Assembly: GCA_902490315.1 (NCBI GenBank)
Contig: CABUDK010000009.1
Location: 1 to 33,161 of the forward strand
Length of the DNA stretch: 33,161 nt
Source: an uncultured Porphyromonas sp.
Lineage (GTDB): Bacteria; Bacteroidota; Bacteroidia; Bacteroidales; Porphyromonadaceae
Reading direction: 5' to 3'
Positions 1 to 8,680 of this stretch are shown here, in pieces. Numbering within the stretch: position 1 is the stretch's first letter; each line of letters begins with the position of its first letter. Below the pieces are notes generated by a model, which ran no database searches, was not told the origin of the DNA, and was given only the letters and a program-made list of their open reading frames with translations. Made by a program: the position numbers and the translations under genes.

Positions 1-1817
1 GCCTGATCAACCAAATGCGTATCATAGAGCAACTGCATAAGCCTGTGCTCTTTACCATCAATCAGTTGGATAGTGACAAGGCAGACTACGACAGTACAGT
101 CGCTGGACTCAAAGCTCGCTATGGCGGCAAGGTCGTGATCATACAGTATCCCGTACAGGAAGGCCCAGACTTCCACCAGGTGGTCGACGTGCTCAATATG
201 AAGATGTATCAGTGGAAGCCCGAGGGCGGTACTCCCGAAGAGCTCGAGATACCTGCTGATCAGCAAGCACGTGCTGAGGAGCTACGCCAAGCACTGATTG
301 AGTCAGCAGCTGAGCACGAGGAGCATCTGATGGAGACCTTCTTTGAGAAGGGGTCACTTGACGAGGAGGAGATCGTGCAGGGCATGCGCAAGGGTATCGT
401 CCTCGGTGATATGTACCCCGTCTTCTGCGTCAGTGCACTCAAGGACATGGGCGTACGTCGTACTATGACCTTCCTCGGCGATGTAGCACCTCGCGTCACC
501 GAGTCTGCGCTACCCGTCACGACAGAAGGCGCAGAGGTAGCACCTGACGCTACAGCTCCCGTGAGTCTCTACTTCTTCAAGAGCACCGTGGAGCCACATA
601 TCGGTGAGGTCTCTTACTTCAAGGTCATGAGCGGTACACTCAAGGAGGGTATGGACCTGACCAATGCTAAGAACGGCTCTAAGGAGCGCCTTGGTCAGAT
701 CAATGTGGTGGCTGGATCGCAAAAGGAGAAAGTGAGCCAGCTCGTCGCTGGAGACTTCGGCGCTGCCGTAAAGCTCAAGGATGTCCGTCGTGGAGCCACC
801 CTCAATGATAAGGGTGTGGACTACCAGTTCCCCAATATCGAGTACCCCGCACCTAAGTACCGCCGTGCTATCGCACCGGTCAATGGTGCTGATGCAGAGA
901 AGCTGAGCGAGGCACTCAGCCGTATGCAGCAGGAGGACCCCACATGGATTGCTCAGCAGAGCAAGGAGCTACGCCAGCTGATCGTGTATGGTCAGGGAGA
1001 GTTTCACCTACGTACGCTCAAGTGGCGACTAGAGAACAATGATAAGATCCCTGTCACCTTTGAGGAGCCACGTATCCCCTACCGCGAGACCATCACGAAG
1101 GCTGCACGCGCAGACTACCGTCACAAGAAGCAGTCAGGCGGTGCTGGGCAGTTTGGCGAGGTGCATCTGATCGTCGAGCCTTACGAGGAGGGCAAGGAGC
1201 TACCAAGTGTCTTCCGCTTTAATAATCAGGAGTTCAAGATCACGCCTCGTGACACCCAAACCGTCGAACTCGCCTGGGGTGGCAAGCTCATCTTCGTCAA
1301 TAGTGTCGTGGGTGGCGCCATCGACAACCGCTTTATGCCAGCCATCCTCAAGGGCATCATGGAGCGTATGGAGCGCGGTCCGCTGACAGGCTCTTATGCT
1401 CGTGACGTGCGTGTGATCGTTTATGATGGTAAGATGCACCCTGTAGATAGCAATGAGATCTCCTTTATGCTGGCTGGGCGCAACGCCTTTAGCGAAGCCT
1501 TCCGCAATGCTGGTCCTAAGATCCTCGAGCCTATCTACAGCGTCAATGTGACCGTACCCGCAGACTACCTCGGTGATGTGATGAGCGACCTGCAGGGACG
1601 CCGTGCGCTGATCATGGGTATGAGCAGCGATGGCAACTATGAGCAGCTCTCTGCCAAGGTGCCTCTCAAGGAGATGAGCGACTACTCTACTTCGCTCAGT
1701 TCGCTAACGGGTGGACGTGCCTCGTTTGTCATGAAGTTTGACGCTTACGAGCTCGTACCGTCAGATGTACAGGAGGCACTCCTGAAGGCCTACACGGAGG
1801 AGAGCGAGGAGGAGTAA
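1..1817 (+). CDS. Elongation factor G paralog (EF-G2-like), 5' end outside window
   Basis: The reading frame is already open at the left edge, so the N-terminal P-loop and switch regions are missing. About 605 codons remain of a protein that is usually near 700-720 residues. Visible parts in order are the end of the G domain with G4 as NQLD (normally NKxD) and G5 as SAL; the beta-barrel domain II, including a RGATL motif; domain III (a GQGEFHLRTLKWRLE segment, as in EF-G); domain IV (HKKQSGGAGQFGEV, then FVNSVVGGAIDNRFMPA); and domain V ending in an acidic EESEEE tail. Normal EF-G drives ribosomal translocation with GTP. The Gln in G4 and the divergent G-domain insert suggest the second, paralogous EF-G of Bacteroidota. 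A member of that group in Bacteroides is reported to work without GTP hydrolysis. EF-G family is certain; the paralog assignment is likely. Confidence 0.88.
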   Translation, partial: LINQMRIIEQLHKPVLFTINQLDSDKADYDSTVAGLKARYGGKVVIIQYPVQEGPDFHQVVDVLNMKMYQWKPEGGTPEELEIPADQQARAEELRQALIESAAEHEEHLMETFFEKGSLDEEEIVQGMRKGIVLGDMYPVFCVSALKDMGVRRTMTFLGDVAPRVTESALPVTTEGAEVAPDATAPVSLYFFKSTVEPHIGEVSYFKVMSGTLKEGMDLTNAKNGSKERLGQINVVAGSQKEKVSQLVAGDFGAAVKLKDVRRGATLNDKGVDYQFPNIEYPAPKYRRAIAPVNGADAEKLSEALSRMQQEDPTWIAQQSKELRQLIVYGQGEFHLRTLKWRLENNDKIPVTFEEPRIPYRETITKAARADYRHKKQSGGAGQFGEVHLIVEPYEEGKELPSVFRFNNQEFKITPRDTQTVELAWGGKLIFVNSVVGGAIDNRFMPAILKGIMERMERGPLTGSYARDVRVIVYDGKMHPVDSNEISFMLAGRNAFSEAFRNAGPKILEPIYSVNVTVPADYLGDVMSDLQGRRALIMGMSSDGNYEQLSAKVPLKEMSDYSTSLSSLTGGRASFVMKFDAYELVPSDVQEALLKAYTEESEEE

Positions 1818-1849
1818 CATACGGCTTCCCGCTACCCTATTAAGTTCTA

Positions 1850-1886
1850 AGAGCGGTCTCAAGTCACGACGACTTGAGGCCGCTCT
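1850..1886 (+). terminator. Hairpin terminator after EF-G paralog
   Basis: Stem AGAGCGGTCTCAAGTC pairs with GACTTGAGGCCGCTCT around a 5-base loop, with one mismatch or wobble. It starts 32 bases after the stop codon. The downstream tract is pyrimidine-rich but lacks a clean T run. Confidence 0.7.
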
Positions 1887-1943
1887 CTCTATCTGCTTTC
1901 GGGAGCGTGGTCGACAGCTTTCCCTAAAGGCACTCTTCATCGC

Positions 1944-2115
1944 TTCGTATCGTACTGATTTCTTAGTAGATACGAGTTCCAAGAACAGTTCCCCTCTTGG
2001 AACTTTTTAGTTCCAAGGGAGGAACTCTTCAGTTCCAGCGGAGGAACTTTTCGGTTCCAACGGAGGAACTTTTCAGTTCCAAGGGAGGAAAGTTAGTTTT
2101 CCAATGGTGGAAAAT
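1944..2115 (+). repeat. Family A palindrome array (copy 1), 22-bp period, upstream of MATE gene
   Basis: Four clear units of exactly 22 bp begin at 1999, 2021, 2043 and 2065. Each is a small inverted repeat GGAAC-TTTT(C/T)(A/G)-GTTCC followed by a 6-base spacer of the type AAGGGA or AACGGA. A degenerate fifth unit starts at 2087 and a trace of a sixth at 2109. A reversed half-unit lies at 1977-1998. The left flank from TTCGTATCG (1944) to the first unit matches the copy at 22053 without gaps. The array ends about 12-18 bp before the -7 element of the MATE promoter. It is not coding: 22 is not a multiple of three and the promoter lies downstream. Confidence 0.85.
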
Positions 2116-2126
2116 CTATTATTTGC

Positions 2127-2134
2127 TACCTTTG
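2127..2134 (+). promoter_or_regulatory. -7 element TACCTTTG for MATE operon
   Basis: This matches the Bacteroidota -7 consensus TAnnTTTG. No convincing TTTG -33 element is seen at the usual 19-20 bp spacing; the palindrome array occupies that place. Only 6 bases separate it from the ATG at 2141, so the mRNA would be essentially leaderless. Confidence 0.6.
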
Positions 2135-2140
2135 CATTCG

Positions 2141-3553
2141 ATGAATGAGAGAGAGATAGAGGCTACTGACCAAGCGGAAGACAATAAGCGCACGCAGGAT
2201 CTGCGCACGCAGCCGATCCCCAAGCTACTGTTGCGGTATGCTATACCAGCTGTGGTGGGTACGGTCGTGCAGGCGCTGTACAACATCGTGGACACGATCT
2301 TCATCGGCCAGGGCAGTGGCGAGCTGGGCATCGCTGCGGTCTATATTGGCTTCCCATTGATTATCCTCCTCGTCGGCTTCAGCATGCTCGTGGGGACGGG
2401 TGCCTCTGTCGGCGTATCGATCGCTCTAGGTAGGCGGGACTCGGATCGTGCGGATCGTATCCTGAGCAATGCGGTCTATCTGACCTTTAGCTTCTACATC
2501 CTCGCGGTGACCCCCTCGATGATCTTCCTAGAGGATATCTTGCGACTCATCGGGGCGAGCGACAATATCATCCCCCTGGCAAAGGACTACCTCCACATCT
2601 ATCTGCCAGCTATCATACTGAGCAACCTGACCTACGGGTACAACAATGTGATGCGCGCGTCGGGCTACCCAACGAAAGCGATGATTACGATGATCATCGG
2701 AGCTGTGATCAATGTGGTGCTGGACTACTTCTTTATCATGCACTTCGGATGGGGTGTCAAGGGCGCTGCCTGGGCGACGGTGATTGCGATGTTCTGCACG
2801 ATGGTCTTCGTACAGTATCACTTCTTCCAGCGCAAGAGCGTGGTACGCTTCAAGCGACAAAACATGAAGCCCTCGGGCTCGATCCTCCTATCGATCATCA
2901 GTGTCGGTATAGCTCCCTTTGCGATGCAGGTAGCGGGCAGTGCCGTTAGCTTTGTGCTCAACCATAACTTCGCTCGCTTTGCTAAGACTGTGGCTGAGGC
3001 GGATCTATCCATAGCGACCTACGGTATCATCAACAACTACACGACACTCATCGCACTCACTATCATCGGAGTAGCGCAAGGCATGCAGCCTATCGTGGGG
3101 TACAACTATGGTGCGGGACATATCGAGCGGTCACTGAGCTGCTACAAGCTCGCCGTCGGGGTCAATACGGTCATCTCTATACTAGGCTTTGCGACTGCCA
3201 TGCTGCTACCGGAGCAACTCTTTATGCTCTTCAACGCGTCGCCTGAGTTGATCGCGATAGGTCAGCGCGCCATTCGAATAGTCTTCTGCGTCTTCTTCGT
3301 TGTGGGCTTTCAGATTACCACCTCACAACTCTTCCAGAGCCTTGGTCTGAGCCGTCAGGCTATCTTCATCAGCTTGACACGTCAGATCATCTTCCTCCTA
3401 CCTGCACTGCTGATCCTCCCCCACTTCTACGGCATCGATGGCGTCTGGTATGCGATACCTCTGGGTGATCTCTTGGCGACGGTCGTCTCGGGCTCGATGA
3501 TTATCTACTACTTCAAGAAGTGGACTAGCGAGCAAACTTCACCCTTAGCGTAA
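2141..3553 (+). CDS. MATE family multidrug/sodium efflux transporter
   Basis: A 470-residue polytopic inner-membrane protein of the MATE/NorM-DinF superfamily, which exports drugs or metabolites by Na+ or H+ antiport. The first helix follows PKLLLRYAIPAVVGTVVQAL, with the typical YNIVDTIFIGQGSG segment after it, and the family signature GTGASVGVSIALGR. In the second half, PIVGYNYGAG matches the MATE 'P.xGyNyGA' motif. Roughly 12 hydrophobic segments and the length fit the family. The frame stays open upstream to an ATG at 1997, but that stretch is the translated palindrome array and lies before the promoter, so I start at 2141. It is the first gene of an operon, 12 bp before the next. Substrate is unknown. 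Confidence 0.9.
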   Translation: MNEREIEATDQAEDNKRTQDLRTQPIPKLLLRYAIPAVVGTVVQALYNIVDTIFIGQGSGELGIAAVYIGFPLIILLVGFSMLVGTGASVGVSIALGRRDSDRADRILSNAVYLTFSFYILAVTPSMIFLEDILRLIGASDNIIPLAKDYLHIYLPAIILSNLTYGYNNVMRASGYPTKAMITMIIGAVINVVLDYFFIMHFGWGVKGAAWATVIAMFCTMVFVQYHFFQRKSVVRFKRQNMKPSGSILLSIISVGIAPFAMQVAGSAVSFVLNHNFARFAKTVAEADLSIATYGIINNYTTLIALTIIGVAQGMQPIVGYNYGAGHIERSLSCYKLAVGVNTVISILGFATAMLLPEQLFMLFNASPELIAIGQRAIRIVFCVFFVVGFQITTSQLFQSLGLSRQAIFISLTRQIIFLLPALLILPHFYGIDGVWYAIPLGDLLATVVSGSMIIYYFKKWTSEQTSPLA

Positions 3554-3565
3554 GACCTTCTAAAT

Positions 3566-4717
3566 ATGCACGTACTCCTCTACACGCTCTTCATACAGCT
3601 CATAGGTATCCTCTACCTCGTATGGCGTGGAGGGCAGGCGGTGCCTCGTGGCTGGTGGCGACGGTCGCTGCGCGGGGTGCTACTGGCCGACCTGCTCTTC
3701 GTCCTTGTGGTGGTTTTGCTGCGCCATCAGCTCTCGTCAGCGCTACTGACCTTTAGCATTGTCTTCGTCTGCTCGTGGGCTTTCGTACTCCTATATATAG
3801 TGCCCCTAGCACTCCTGATCAATGGCGGACGACTGCTCTACAGGCGCATCACGGGGCAAACGGTTCGTTCACTGCTCGGTGATACGGGATACCAGCGGGC
3901 TAAGTGGGTCCTATTCTTCGTGATGGTTGCTATCTCGGCAATCCTCCTGATGTATGGCTACCAGCAGGCTGCGACACCGCACATGGTGGAGCATAAGGTG
4001 GAGCTGACTAAGCCGCTCGGTGATGATCGGGAGCATCTGCGGGTGCTCTTCGTGTCGGACCTTCACTTTAGCGAAACGATCGGCCGACCCTTTGCAGAGC
4101 GGCTCCTAGAGCTTTACAAAAAGACAGAGCCAGACCTCATGCTCGTGGGGGGAGATATCTTCGACTACTACCCCGACCCGGCCTATCTAGACAGCATCCC
4201 CGAGATCATGCAGCAGATCACCCCGCCACTGGGTAGCTACTATGTACTGGGCAATCATGAGTACCGCTCTGATATGGCGAAGAAGAAGGCCTGGATCAAG
4301 CTCGTCGGGGGAACGCTCCTCGTGGACTCTATCGCAACGCCTGGCGGAGCAGTGACGCTCATTGGGCGGGATGACTACACGCAGAGCGAGCGGGCTACGC
4401 TCTCTGAGTTAATCGGTCAGATACCGCAAGAGAGCCAGCAGCTACCACGTATACTTTTCGAGCACCAGCCGGTACAGCTGGACAGTCTCGCGAGCAACGG
4501 TGTCGACTTGGCACTCTATGGACATACCCACGACGGACAAATTTTCCCCTTCTCTCTACTGGTGCGTGCTTACTATCCGATAGCACACGGCTGGACCGAG
4601 CGATACGGCACGCCTGTCTACGTCTCTAGTGGATATGGCGCTGCGGGGCCGGCGATGAGACTCTTTACCAATAGCGAGGTGGTCATCTTCGATTTGTACG
4701 GCACTAGCAAGCAATAA
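3566..4717 (+). CDS. Membrane-anchored calcineurin-like metallophosphoesterase
   Basis: A 383-residue protein with about four hydrophobic segments in the first 135 residues, followed by a soluble metallophosphoesterase domain. The metal-binding motifs appear in order: DLH in LFVSDLHFSE, GGD in LMLVGGDIFDY, GNHE in YYVLGNHEYRS, and GHTHDGQ near the end. This is the YaeI/YkuE-like arrangement, in which a membrane-linked domain hydrolyses phosphoesters, in some relatives of lipid A or phospholipid intermediates. The specific substrate cannot be read from sequence. It sits 12 bp after the MATE gene and 4 bp before hemH, so it is cotranscribed with both. Confidence 0.88.
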   Translation: MHVLLYTLFIQLIGILYLVWRGGQAVPRGWWRRSLRGVLLADLLFVLVVVLLRHQLSSALLTFSIVFVCSWAFVLLYIVPLALLINGGRLLYRRITGQTVRSLLGDTGYQRAKWVLFFVMVAISAILLMYGYQQAATPHMVEHKVELTKPLGDDREHLRVLFVSDLHFSETIGRPFAERLLELYKKTEPDLMLVGGDIFDYYPDPAYLDSIPEIMQQITPPLGSYYVLGNHEYRSDMAKKKAWIKLVGGTLLVDSIATPGGAVTLIGRDDYTQSERATLSELIGQIPQESQQLPRILFEHQPVQLDSLASNGVDLALYGHTHDGQIFPFSLLVRAYYPIAHGWTERYGTPVYVSSGYGAAGPAMRLFTNSEVVIFDLYGTSKQ

Positions 4718-4721
4718 AACC

Positions 4722-5711
4722 TTGGCACAGCAGATCATACTATTGACCAATACGGGTTCTCCACGGACTGCCAATGAAGAGGACGTGCGAAGCTACCTAC
4801 AGGAGTTTCTCACCGATGGGGACATCATCTCTGTGCCCTATCTGATGCGACAATTATTGGTGCGTGGTATCATCGTACCACGTCGCACGCACTTCTCATC
4901 AGAGCGGTATCGTCGTCTCTTGGCACTCTCTGGTGGAGTCTTGCCTCTGACCGCAGAGATGCAGCGACTCGCAGAGCAAGTAGCTCAGCTGACGCAGCTC
5001 CCGACGCTCTACACGCCACGCTATGCACAGACAAGCCGTGCTCAGTGGGGCGAGCGTATCGCCCAGCTTGTCGGTACAGACGATGTGGAGGTGCTACTGC
5101 ATCCACTTTTTCCTCAGTACACGAGGAGCAATGCGGGCAGTGCTATCACCTATTTCTCGGATCTGCCCAAGCCTACTGGCGGGCAATACAAGACGACCGT
5201 GCTGACTCCTTGGGGTACCGACGCGCGCTATATCCAGCAATTGGTCGATCTGCTCCAAAGGCATGTAGATACAAGCGACGACACCTACCACTACATCGCC
5301 TCCTATCATAGTATCCCCGAGGCGCATCAGAAGTACGACCAGAGGCACGGCTGGGACTACCATGCTCAGTGTGTCGCTACGCTACAAGCAGTGATCAGCA
5401 AACTAGGCGTACCTGAGGAGCGTGTCCATCTCACCTTTCACTCCGCTATGGGACATGGGCGCTGGCTAGAGCCGACACTCGTCAGCGTACTGCAAGAGCT
5501 CGTAGCACAGGGAGTACGCCGCGTCGTGCTCTTTAGTTCTAGCTTTGTCGCAGATTGCCTCGAGACGAAGCTGGATCTGGATCTAGAGGCTCGCGAACTA
5601 TTCCTCGCAGCAGGTGGCGAAGAGCTTATCTACGTACCCTGTCTCTCCACCCACCCTGATAGTGGCGCGCTCATTGCTAGCTTAGTCGAGCGGGTACAAC
5701 GACAGTGCTAG
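4722..5711 (+). CDS. hemH: Ferrochelatase
   Basis: A 329-residue HemH, which inserts Fe2+ into protoporphyrin IX as the last step of haem synthesis. The start region ILLTNTGSPRTANEEDVRSY matches the family N-terminus. The catalytic His is in SYHSIPE, the second signature is FHSAMGHGRWLEP, and the conserved Glu follows in FVADCLETKLDL. The only start codon between the preceding stop and the conserved N-terminus is TTG at 4722, so a TTG start is inferred. It is the last gene of the MATE operon. A haem-type TonB receptor lies convergently downstream. Porphyromonads generally lack a full haem pathway, so salvage of porphyrin is plausible (inference). Confidence 0.93.
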   Translation: MAQQIILLTNTGSPRTANEEDVRSYLQEFLTDGDIISVPYLMRQLLVRGIIVPRRTHFSSERYRRLLALSGGVLPLTAEMQRLAEQVAQLTQLPTLYTPRYAQTSRAQWGERIAQLVGTDDVEVLLHPLFPQYTRSNAGSAITYFSDLPKPTGGQYKTTVLTPWGTDARYIQQLVDLLQRHVDTSDDTYHYIASYHSIPEAHQKYDQRHGWDYHAQCVATLQAVISKLGVPEERVHLTFHSAMGHGRWLEPTLVSVLQELVAQGVRRVVLFSSSFVADCLETKLDLDLEARELFLAAGGEELIYVPCLSTHPDSGALIASLVERVQRQC

Positions 5712-5733
5712 CTCCACTTCCGTAAATCAAGAA

Positions 5734-5773
5734 GGGTGCAAACTAGACATCTCTCTAGCTTGCACCCTTTTTC
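5734..5773 (+). terminator. Strong intrinsic terminator between hemH and the convergent TonB receptor
   Basis: A 14-bp stem, GGGTGCAAACTAGA with TCTAGCTTGCACCC (one wobble pair), has a 6-base loop and is followed by TTTTTTC. It sits between two convergent genes and could serve both strands. A second small hairpin GAGAC-CGCA-GTCTC follows at 5781-5794. Confidence 0.88.
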
Positions 5774-5806
5774 TTTCTTTGAGACCGCAGTCTCAGTCTA
5801 GAGGGA

Positions 5807-8443
5807 TTAGAACTTCATCGTCATACCCATATAGACCGTGCGAGGCTGCATAGGTCCGTATATATAGCCACTATCACGTCCGCCACCTAGGTCAAAGTCC
5901 TTCTGGAATGAGTTGAGTAGGTTGTTAGCTCCAAGGAAGAGCTGCAGAGATGAAGAGGTGAAGATATCGAAGTCGTAAGAGATACGAGCCCCTAGGTCGA
6001 AGAACGAAGGAGTCTTCTCGATACGTCCCCACTTAGGTGCAGCCTCGCTAGCATCCGCTGCCCCAGCCTCACGCTTACCGGCAGCAACGAGCTCACGATC
6101 TAGGACAGCGCTCTCAGCACCATACTCGATCACGTGAGGAGCTAGCATGCTTCCCGTATAGTTGCACGTAGCGGTTAGATTGAGCGTAGAGACTGGGTTG
6201 TAGGTTAGCGTCAAGTAGCCGTAAGTCATAGGCGTCCTCATGAAGTTGCGGCTCTTCAGCTCTGTGCTGACGAAGTTGCCGTCACCATCTGTGTAGAAGC
6301 CAGCAGCCTTCTCTGGGCCATTGTTCTCAAGCGTATTGATGTCGCTAGGAGTCTTCTCGTTCTCACCCTTGATGAGTGAACGCTCTACACCTGTGCTCTC
6401 GGGCTTGTCCCAGAGGCTCTTGGCAATGGTAAAGCCAGCCTGTACGGTAAAGCGCTTGTAGGCAACCTTACCCTCGATGTTTGCACCATAGACAGAAGCG
6501 TCCGAAGCGTTGTAGCGCTCAAAGAGTGTAAAGCCCTCACGCTCCTCTATAGGACGTGTATTGAAAGCACCCTGGAGACGTGTGAAGAAGCCTTCGAGGA
6601 GGAGGTTAGCCTGCATAGCTCCATGAGAGAAGTACATATCGTTGCTCAGGTTGAAGCTGTGACTGTACTCAGGCTTGAGGCCCTTGACATTGATCACCTT
6701 CTGTGCTTCACCCGATACGACACCAACGTGTAGATCCTCGTCGAAGGTCTGAGGAGCACGGAAGCCCTGTGCATACGAAGCACGGAGGTTCATCCAGGTA
6801 AATGGATTGTAGCGTACCGTAGCACGAGGTGTGAAGACAGGCTTGATAGTGCCCTTATCATTTCTAATCGCTGAGTGCTCGTCAAGACGACCACCGAGGA
6901 GGAGGGTGAAGACCTTGTTCGTCCACTCGATCTGAGCGATCTGGCTCAGGTTATGAATGCGCTGATCTAGACCAGGAGCGCGAGAGCTACCGTCAGGGAG
7001 CTTCTGATACTTGAGGATAGGCATCTGATCGTTGAGGTGGTCGTAGAGATACTCAGCACCGACGAGGATGTTGCCAGGCATGAAGAAGAGGCGATCCGTC
7101 TTGTAGGAGTACTGAGCACCCCCCATAGCTACATTGCCATGAGTCAGACCGTAGTTATCACCATAAGCTTCCTTAGGAGTAGCATGCTTGTCGTCGGCTA
7201 CATTCTCCTCATCGATACCGCCATAGTAACTGTTGCGTACGATACGCTGGCCAGAGGCGTAGAGCTGGAAGTTGTGCTTGTAGTCTGTCGAGTGAGCGTC
7301 ATAGCGTAGATTACCGCTCAGGATCGAGTGACCGACACTCTCAGCGACAGCGACCACATGCTCAGGACGCTCGAAGTGGTCACCGCCACGACGCTTCTCC
7401 TGGATCGAGTGGATCTCAGCGGTGATCTTGTTGTAAGGATTGAGGCGGAAGAAGAGCTGCGTACCGAGTGCACGGCTCTCTAGCTGCCCTATCTCGGAGA
7501 AGCCATCGCCATTGGCATCCCAGCCTGTACGTGTACGATGCTGTCCGAAGATCATAGCCCCCATCTCACGGTCAGGGCTGAGGATGGTACCATTGAAAGC
7601 GATCGTATTGTCTGGCTCCTTGCCACCGATGAGCGAGAGGTTTTCGCTCAGTGAGAAGCTATTGGTCGTAGGCTCCTTGGTAATCACGTTGACCACACCT
7701 GCGATAGCTGACGAGCCGTAGAGGGCAGAGCCACCGCCACGTACGACCTCTACACGGTCGATCATATTAGCGGGGAGCTGCTCTAGACCATAGACACCAG
7801 CCAAGGCAGAGAAGACAGGACGGCTATCGATCAAGATCTGCGAATAGCGACCATCGAGACCGTTGATACGCACCTGGTTGAAGCCGCAGTTCTGACAGTC
7901 GTTCTCGACACGGATGCCTGGCTTGAAGGCAAGACCACCTGCGAGGTTGACCGCATTGTTGAGCTGGAAGCTCTTGCTGTCGATCACCGAGACCAGTGTA
8001 GGAGCGTAGCGGCGCAGCGTGCGCTGACGGTTGGCCGTGACGACCACCTCCTCAAGCTGGGTATCATCGAGGACCGCCTCAAAGTTGACCTCTAGTGTCT
8101 CCCCTTTTTTTAGGGTGACTTCCTTGACCTGCGTCAAGTAGCCGTCAGCGAGCATCGTCAGGGTTAGCTTGCCAGGCTTCTGATTGCGAAAGGAGTAGTG
8201 TCCCGAAGCATCGGTCGTGACCGAGACATTGTACTGCTGGATGATGATGGTAGCACCAGCTATGTGCTTCTTTGTTGCGGCATCCACCACGTGACCCGTG
8301 ATGTGCGCATCGGCATGAGTAGATACGATGGGCAGCGTGCGCTCTGCCGAGAGAGCTGCAGGCGTAGCCACCGCCATAGATAACGAGCAGAGAGTCGCAA
8401 GGAGTGCGCTCATCGCCCTGATTGGTAGTTTACTGTACTGCAT
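5807..8443 (-). CDS. TonB-dependent outer-membrane receptor, HmuR-like type
   Basis: An 878-residue receptor. Residues 1-33 form a signal peptide, residues about 48-125 a CarboxypepD_reg-like domain, and EEVVVTAN near 131 a TonB-box-like stretch. The plug runs to about 260 (GLDGRYSQILIDSRPVFSAL; RVEVVRGGGSALYGSSAIAG), then a 22-strand barrel ends in the C-terminal aromatic YMGMTMKF. The plug carries a CQNCG pair (Cys183, Cys186), typical of a Bacteroidota group that includes haem and siderophore-like receptors. It imports a scarce ligand, driven by TonB-ExbBD. Haem is a guess, encouraged by hemH next door. It has its own promoter at 8502-8509. No lipoprotein partner is adjacent. Confidence 0.9.
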   Translation of the reverse strand: MQYSKLPIRAMSALLATLCSLSMAVATPAALSAERTLPIVSTHADAHITGHVVDAATKKHIAGATIIIQQYNVSVTTDASGHYSFRNQKPGKLTLTMLADGYLTQVKEVTLKKGETLEVNFEAVLDDTQLEEVVVTANRQRTLRRYAPTLVSVIDSKSFQLNNAVNLAGGLAFKPGIRVENDCQNCGFNQVRINGLDGRYSQILIDSRPVFSALAGVYGLEQLPANMIDRVEVVRGGGSALYGSSAIAGVVNVITKEPTTNSFSLSENLSLIGGKEPDNTIAFNGTILSPDREMGAMIFGQHRTRTGWDANGDGFSEIGQLESRALGTQLFFRLNPYNKITAEIHSIQEKRRGGDHFERPEHVVAVAESVGHSILSGNLRYDAHSTDYKHNFQLYASGQRIVRNSYYGGIDEENVADDKHATPKEAYGDNYGLTHGNVAMGGAQYSYKTDRLFFMPGNILVGAEYLYDHLNDQMPILKYQKLPDGSSRAPGLDQRIHNLSQIAQIEWTNKVFTLLLGGRLDEHSAIRNDKGTIKPVFTPRATVRYNPFTWMNLRASYAQGFRAPQTFDEDLHVGVVSGEAQKVINVKGLKPEYSHSFNLSNDMYFSHGAMQANLLLEGFFTRLQGAFNTRPIEEREGFTLFERYNASDASVYGANIEGKVAYKRFTVQAGFTIAKSLWDKPESTGVERSLIKGENEKTPSDINTLENNGPEKAAGFYTDGDGNFVSTELKSRNFMRTPMTYGYLTLTYNPVSTLNLTATCNYTGSMLAPHVIEYGAESAVLDRELVAAGKREAGAADASEAAPKWGRIEKTPSFFDLGARISYDFDIFTSSSLQLFLGANNLLNSFQKDFDLGGGRDSGYIYGPMQPRTVYMGMTMKF

Positions 8444-8501
8444 AGATTATGATTGTTTGGTTGATATATAGGCTTGTTAGTTTGTCTCCTTTTTGGAGGG
8501 G

Positions 8502-8509
8502 CAAAGATA
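8502..8509 (-). promoter_or_regulatory. -7 element TATCTTTG for the HmuR-like receptor
   Basis: On the minus strand this reads TATCTTTG, fitting TAnnTTTG, 58 bases before the ATG. No -33 TTTG is seen. The predicted 5' end of the mRNA holds a small hairpin CTCC-AAAAA-GGAG (8485-8498). Confidence 0.6.
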
Positions 8510-8680
8510 AGACAACTCTCACTCCCTAAGCTCATTTAGCCACAAAATTACCTGCTACTGGGTATACCCCGATCAAAGGGTCTACCTACATAGGAGTAGT
8601 CAGTGCGTCTTTATGGCTAATTTCTATTCCTGCAGGGAAGAAGGCGACTAGAGTCTATAGCTCGTGCTGGTGAATTTCAA

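Noticed and set aside
1997..2140. N-terminal extension of the MATE protein and similar small frames through the arrays, including minus-strand frames at 32491-32839
   Set aside because: These are translations of 21-22-bp repeats, give repeated SSE/SKGG-like peptides, and overlap the promoters.
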